Assembly: GCA_959604355.1 (NCBI GenBank)
Contig: CAUHAO010000003.1
Coordinates: forward strand, 1-64,000
Direction: 5' to 3'
Length of the DNA stretch: 64,000 nt
DNA from: an uncultured Eubacteriales bacterium
GTDB lineage: Bacteria; Bacillota; Clostridia; Oscillospirales; UBA644
Shown here in pieces: positions 60,293 to 64,000 of this stretch (position 1 is its first letter; each line of letters opens with the position of its first letter). Below the pieces are notes generated by a model. The model saw nothing but the letters and a program-made list of their open reading frames with translations. It was not told the DNA's origin and searched no databases. Position numbers and translations under genes: made by a program.

Positions 60293-61840
60293 TTATTTTT
60301 CAAATGCTTTTTGAGTTATTTCCTCGGGAAGCTTTTTAGTGAACAAGCTTACGATCGGAACGACGGCAAACGAGACTGCCATTGCAACGGTTCCGAACAG
60401 CGGAGAATTTGCGCTCGCGGCAGAGAATGCCGGCATAAATCCGTCTGCAAGGGCGGGGGACGTGAAAATCGAGTATACAGTCATCGCCGCAACAACTACG
60501 ATACCGCTGAGCAACCCTGCCCATGCGCCCGCTTTGGTCGTTTTTTTGGAATATAGACCCCAGAAGTAAGGCCCTATGAAGCAGCCCGAGACGACGCCCC
60601 ATGAGAACGACATTATCGAAACAATTATTGAGAATTTGAAAGTCGCAAAGATAAACGATGCTGCAATGAATAGGAAACAAACGATACGTGTGTAGATCAT
60701 CTGGCGGCGCTGGTTCCATTTAGCCTTGAATACAGACGCGAGGTCTACGGTTATGGATGAGCTGGATGTGAGAACTACCGAGGTAAGGGTCGATATTGAC
60801 GCCGAAAGCACGCACAGAAGAATGAGGCTGAGCAGTATGTTGCCCCAGAAGGACGAGCCGAAGACTTTTATCAGCATCGTCGGCACGACGTTGTCGTATC
60901 CCACAACAGGAGCGCCTGATGCATCCGCGTCGATGAAGAATCTTCCGAGAGAGCCTGCGAAATATGCGCCGGAGCCGATGACAGCGGCGAAAACGGTTGC
61001 GATGATCGCACCTATTTTAATGGATTTTTCATCCTTGATCGCGTAGAATTTATGTATCATCTGCGGCAATCCCCATGTACCGAAGCTTGTCAGAGCGATA
61101 TTCATCAGCAGGAACGAAATATTTGAGCCTCCGAATACGTTTACAAGAGAGGGATCTGTCTGTTTTAGACCTTCAAACGCTGCGGATATACCGCCGACCT
61201 GCGGATTATTGACAAGCGCAACACACATTATTGTTACACCGCCGAGCATTATGATGCCCTGGATGAGATTGTTTATTGCTGTTGCGAAGTATCCTCCGAG
61301 AATGAGGTATATCGCCGCAAGAAGCGCGACGATGAACATGCATACCGTTTCGGGGGAGAAGCCGAGAATGTTGTTGGGGAATATCGAGCCGAAGAGTGAG
61401 CCGAGGCCCTTGTAGACCGATGCGGCATAAGGCACGAGGAATATGAAAATCACGAGAGCGGAGTACGCCTTCATCTTCTTGTCGCCGTAACGTTCGGAGA
61501 AGAACTCGGGCATCGTGCGTGCGTTTATGCGGCGTGTCATGGTGCGTGTGCGGCGTGCGAGCAAAGCCCAAGCAAGAGCACTTCCGAGCAGTGCGTTGCC
61601 GATACCTATCCATAGTGACGCAAGACCTATATCCCAGCCGTTCTTACCGGCGTATCCGATAAATATAACAGCTGAAAAATACGTTGTGCCGTAAGACAGA
61701 GCTGACAGCCAGGGGCCGATATTACGTCCGCCTAATAAAAAACCGTCCAAGGTTTTGGCTTTCTTGGACGTGAGTACGCCGATCGCAATGAGAATGAATG
61801 CGAATATTGCCAATGCGATGAGGGCGATTGTTTGAGTCAT
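60293..61840 (-). CDS. Sodium:solute symporter family transporter
   Basis: This 515-residue protein has about 13 membrane helices. SSS features are visible: FLLGGRNIGPWLSALSYGTTYFSA near residue 34 (sodium-site helix 1), ARTMPEFFSERYG near 107, then YLILGGYFATAINNLIQGIIMLGG near 187 and SASISTLTSVVLTSSSSITVDL near 357. It is closest in look to the PutP/pantothenate-type subfamily, but the substrate cannot be told. Single gene with promoter and terminator. Confidence 0.9.
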   Translation of the reverse strand: MTQTIALIALAIFAFILIAIGVLTSKKAKTLDGFLLGGRNIGPWLSALSYGTTYFSAVIFIGYAGKNGWDIGLASLWIGIGNALLGSALAWALLARRTRTMTRRINARTMPEFFSERYGDKKMKAYSALVIFIFLVPYAASVYKGLGSLFGSIFPNNILGFSPETVCMFIVALLAAIYLILGGYFATAINNLIQGIIMLGGVTIMCVALVNNPQVGGISAAFEGLKQTDPSLVNVFGGSNISFLLMNIALTSFGTWGLPQMIHKFYAIKDEKSIKIGAIIATVFAAVIGSGAYFAGSLGRFFIDADASGAPVVGYDNVVPTMLIKVFGSSFWGNILLSLILLCVLSASISTLTSVVLTSSSSITVDLASVFKAKWNQRRQMIYTRIVCFLFIAASFIFATFKFSIIVSIMSFSWGVVSGCFIGPYFWGLYSKKTTKAGAWAGLLSGIVVVAAMTVYSIFTSPALADGFMPAFSAASANSPLFGTVAMAVSFAVVPIVSLFTKKLPEEITQKAFEK

Positions 61841-61952
61841 GTTGATCCCTACTTTCCTACAAATACTACAAAAAGCTTTTGCTTTTCCGGCAAACCGCCG
61901 CCCACTTCCTTGAAGCAGCAGTCACGGTTCATGCCTTTGAAAAGTCTCTACT

Positions 61953-61981
61953 ATTGTATCATAAAATATAATGTTTGTAAA
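61953..61981 (-). promoter_or_regulatory. Promoter of the symporter gene
   Basis: On the minus strand TTTACA (61981-61976), 17 bases, TACAAT (61958-61953). The leader to the start codon is about 110 bases. Confidence 0.6.
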
Positions 61982-62015
61982 GAGGTCTATTTGTACTTTT
62001 TGTGAAATCACAAAG

Positions 62016-62044
62016 AAAAACGCCCCGTGCTTCAGCACGGGGCG
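62016..62044 (-). terminator. Terminator of the Ig-like repeat protein gene
   Basis: On the minus strand CGCCCCGTGC-TGAA-GCACGGGGCG is followed by TTTTTCTTTG: a 10-bp perfect GC-rich stem with a T-run. Confidence 0.92.
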
Positions 62045-62057
62045 AGTGTTTGATCAA

Positions 62058-64000
62058 TTATTGAGCAGCGGGAGTATAAGTCAGAGTTATCTGTTTGGAT
62101 ACACCGTTTATGGTTATCGTTGCTCTGACGGATGTTGCCGTTGCGTCGGGCTTCGCGGATACCGTTATAACAAATGAATCAGTACCTGCGCTTACACCGT
62201 AGTTTGTGATGTCTGCGGTGAAGTCGGAGTTGGACAGAGTTATTGTTGCACTGCCCGCGTTACCCGAGGTCTTATTAACGGTGATCTCGCAGCTGCCGTT
62301 TGTTGGAATAACACCGTTGTTTGCCGCCGAAACGGTAAATGCCGTTGCTACCACAGAGGATTTCGTTACCGTGACATTGATTTTCTGGGTCGCCGTGCCT
62401 GATTTAACGGTTATAACCGCTGTACCTTCGGAAACGGGGGTTATCTGGCAATCCATACCTGTTGCGGTGACTTTGACGACGTTTGCGTTGCTGGTCTGGA
62501 ACTCTCTGTTTTCGATGGGCAGATCGAGAACTACCTTGCTGGACAGATATATAGCCCCTTCGGAGATATCCATCGTCATGGATTTTGTGGGGTATGTTGT
62601 ATTCTTTTCTTTAATGGTTACCGAAAGTCTGAGGTATTCCGAGCCGTCATAAGATACCGTGACGGAAACTGCGCCTTTTGTGATAGCCTCAAAACGTCCG
62701 TCAGGTGTGACACTGAGCACTTCGGGTCTGCTGGACTTGTAGTCAACGATGCTGTCGAATTGATATCCGAACGCACCTTCTATCGTGCCCTTGTCGCCAA
62801 CATAGAGGACGAGATTCTGGACTCTTGTGGGAGGCACCTGAGAGGAGGTCGCTCTTGTGACGACTATGGTGTTCGTGTATGACTGAGGCAGGTTGTTCTT
62901 GTCGAGATATGTGATGGTGAGGTATGCCATAGAAGATCCTGCGACAGCTTCGGAAGATACGGTTATTCTGCCTGTGGATTTGTTGAGGCTGATATAGCCG
63001 TCAGTAGATGCAAGATTCCAATCCTTGAATGTACCGAGGTTCTTATCGAAGACGATATTGTATGAGCCGCCGACGGGAATTGAAATTCTGCCGTCTTCAA
63101 CTTTTACGGGGTCGTTGACTCTGATCGTGCAGGATGCTTCCACCGTTCTCGCAGAGGAGTTGCCGACTGCTATAACTTTTATCGTCGCGGTACCTGCACC
63201 TACGGCTTCAATCTTACCGGTGGGGGAGACTGTGACAATATTCGCGTTCGAGGTGGAGAATATGAATTCATCGTTGTTGTTTTCGGGGAGCGCTTTGAAG
63301 CCGAGATATTTTACTTCGCCTACATTGATCGTCATCGAGGACGGAACTATCGTTATAGAGGTCGCGGGTCTTGTTATGGATGAGTCCGCAGTAAGAACAT
63401 TGATGGCCTTGCTCTCGTATATGAAGTTGATGTTGTCAAGGCCTGTGATCTTCGGAGTGATTGTCGCGGAGCCTATTTCGGATACGATGTAAAGATCAAA
63501 TGTGTAGTCGCCTTTTCTGGGATAAGAAGCGTAGATTACGTCTTCGTTGGACGAAACAATTTCGAAAGTAAGTTTATTGATTTCTTCCTCGGTAAGAGTG
63601 GGGTAGAATTTCAGCGTAGCTGTCAGATTGGCGTCTTTGTAATAGTCGAGTCTGGAGGATGTGTTGCTCAGGGAGATTGTGACCTTTACGTCTTTCTGCT
63701 TTGCGGTCTTGAGAACCGTGACGGTGCAGGTCGCGGAGCAAACGACCTCGTTTGTTTCGGTGTTCGCGCCTACGAGAGTTATTGTCGCGGTGCCTTCGCT
63801 GAGAGCTGTGACTGCGCCGGAGGAAGCAGCGACAACCGCTACGTTGGGATTGCTGGAGGAGTATTTCCACACAAGTCCGCTTTCCGCGTCGGCGGGATCT
63901 ACCGTTTTGTTAAGTGTTACGGTATCGCCGATAACGAGTTCAAGCGCTGTCTTGTCGAGTTTTACCGTAGCTTTTTTCTCTTCGGTGACTTCGACTACGC
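62058..64000 (-). CDS. Large bacterial Ig-like (BIG_2) repeat protein, 5' end outside the window
   Basis: The frame stays open to the window edge, so at least 646 residues are present and the true N terminus is missing; the GTG at 63872 is internal. The protein consists of successive BIG_2 domains, each with the pattern of a value-of-constants segment (DKTALELVIGDTVTLNKTV, WKYSSSNPNVAVV, SGAVTALSEGTATITLVG; later FSTSNANIVTVSPTGKIEAVGAGTATIKV). The end is VSKQITLTYTPAAQ without a membrane anchor or sorting motif, so anchoring, if any, is N-terminal. A surface adhesin or polysaccharide-binding protein is likely. Confidence 0.85.
   Translation of the reverse strand, partial: VVEVTEEKKATVKLDKTALELVIGDTVTLNKTVDPADAESGLVWKYSSSNPNVAVVAASSGAVTALSEGTATITLVGANTETNEVVCSATCTVTVLKTAKQKDVKVTISLSNTSSRLDYYKDANLTATLKFYPTLTEEEINKLTFEIVSSNEDVIYASYPRKGDYTFDLYIVSEIGSATITPKITGLDNINFIYESKAINVLTADSSITRPATSITIVPSSMTINVGEVKYLGFKALPENNNDEFIFSTSNANIVTVSPTGKIEAVGAGTATIKVIAVGNSSARTVEASCTIRVNDPVKVEDGRISIPVGGSYNIVFDKNLGTFKDWNLASTDGYISLNKSTGRITVSSEAVAGSSMAYLTITYLDKNNLPQSYTNTIVVTRATSSQVPPTRVQNLVLYVGDKGTIEGAFGYQFDSIVDYKSSRPEVLSVTPDGRFEAITKGAVSVTVSYDGSEYLRLSVTIKEKNTTYPTKSMTMDISEGAIYLSSKVVLDLPIENREFQTSNANVVKVTATGMDCQITPVSEGTAVITVKSGTATQKINVTVTKSSVVATAFTVSAANNGVIPTNGSCEITVNKTSGNAGSATITLSNSDFTADITNYGVSAGTDSFVITVSAKPDATATSVRATITINGVSKQITLTYTPAAQ

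Overview
The window looks like chromosome of an anaerobic, endospore-forming Firmicute of class Clostridia, probably an uncultured gut or rumen lineage. Evidence: the spoIIAA-spoIIAB-sigF operon, a CwlD-type amidase and a PdaA-type deacetylase (the two steps of spore-cortex muramic-delta-lactam formation), strong sigma-A promoters with 17-base spacers, GGAGG ribosome sites, and lipoprotein and membrane-anchored surface proteins typical of fibre-degrading Clostridia. I cannot name a genus from sequence alone.

Layout. 0-9.3 kb: an Rrf2 regulator, an exported anchored protein, a family 3 glycoside hydrolase, an SdpI-like membrane protein, cwlD, efp, a zinc-ribbon protein, a YczE-like membrane protein and a GT4 glycosyltransferase. 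9.4-15 kb: three paralogous secreted CBM9-like proteins with Pro/Thr-rich stalks and an unusual Cys-containing C-terminal membrane tail. An lgt gene and a CPBP intramembrane protease gene lie between the second and third. 15-26.2 kb: an ABC exporter, then a five-gene oligopeptide ABC importer operon whose subunits carry large insertions, plus a small membrane protein. 26.2-26.5 kb: a tandem pair of short transcription units that fold as four-way-junction RNAs, each ending in a terminator-like hairpin. A third, partial and oppositely oriented copy lies at positions 1-78. 26.8-31.2 kb: an ECF-like sigma factor with its membrane partner, a BmrR-like MerR regulator and an M20 amidohydrolase. A gene-poor stretch follows.

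31.9-52.2 kb: a 20.3-kb integrative and mobilizable element inserted into the 3' half of a tRNA-Ser(UGA) gene. It is bounded by 57-base identical direct repeats. From left to right it carries a type I restriction-modification locus with several embedded accessory genes (half-size HsdS, HsdM, RhuM-like, DUF6680-like, full HsdS, a PD-(D/E)XK-like protein, a 57-residue basic protein, DUF2971, HsdR, YgjP-like metallopeptidase), two small cargo genes, an iteron-like origin with a RepA-like ATPase, a hairpin array in front of MobC and relaxase genes, an excisionase-like gene, a tyrosine integrase and a second HTH protein, then a lipoprotein/nuclease-like pair.

52.5-64 kb: the sporulation sigF operon, a second Rrf2 regulator with a clear operator, an oxidoreductase, a GNAT enzyme, an AbrB-ABC transporter operon, two polysaccharide deacetylases, a sodium:solute symporter, and the 3' part of a large bacterial Ig-like repeat protein that runs off the window.

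The most notable signals are the repeated structured RNA units with compensatory base changes, the pairing of a GCGS-type C-terminal tail with a neighbouring CPBP protease and Lgt, the ATATCAC-separated hairpin array next to the mobilization genes, and the enlarged oligopeptide transporter subunits. All reading was by eye. No alignment or database search was run.
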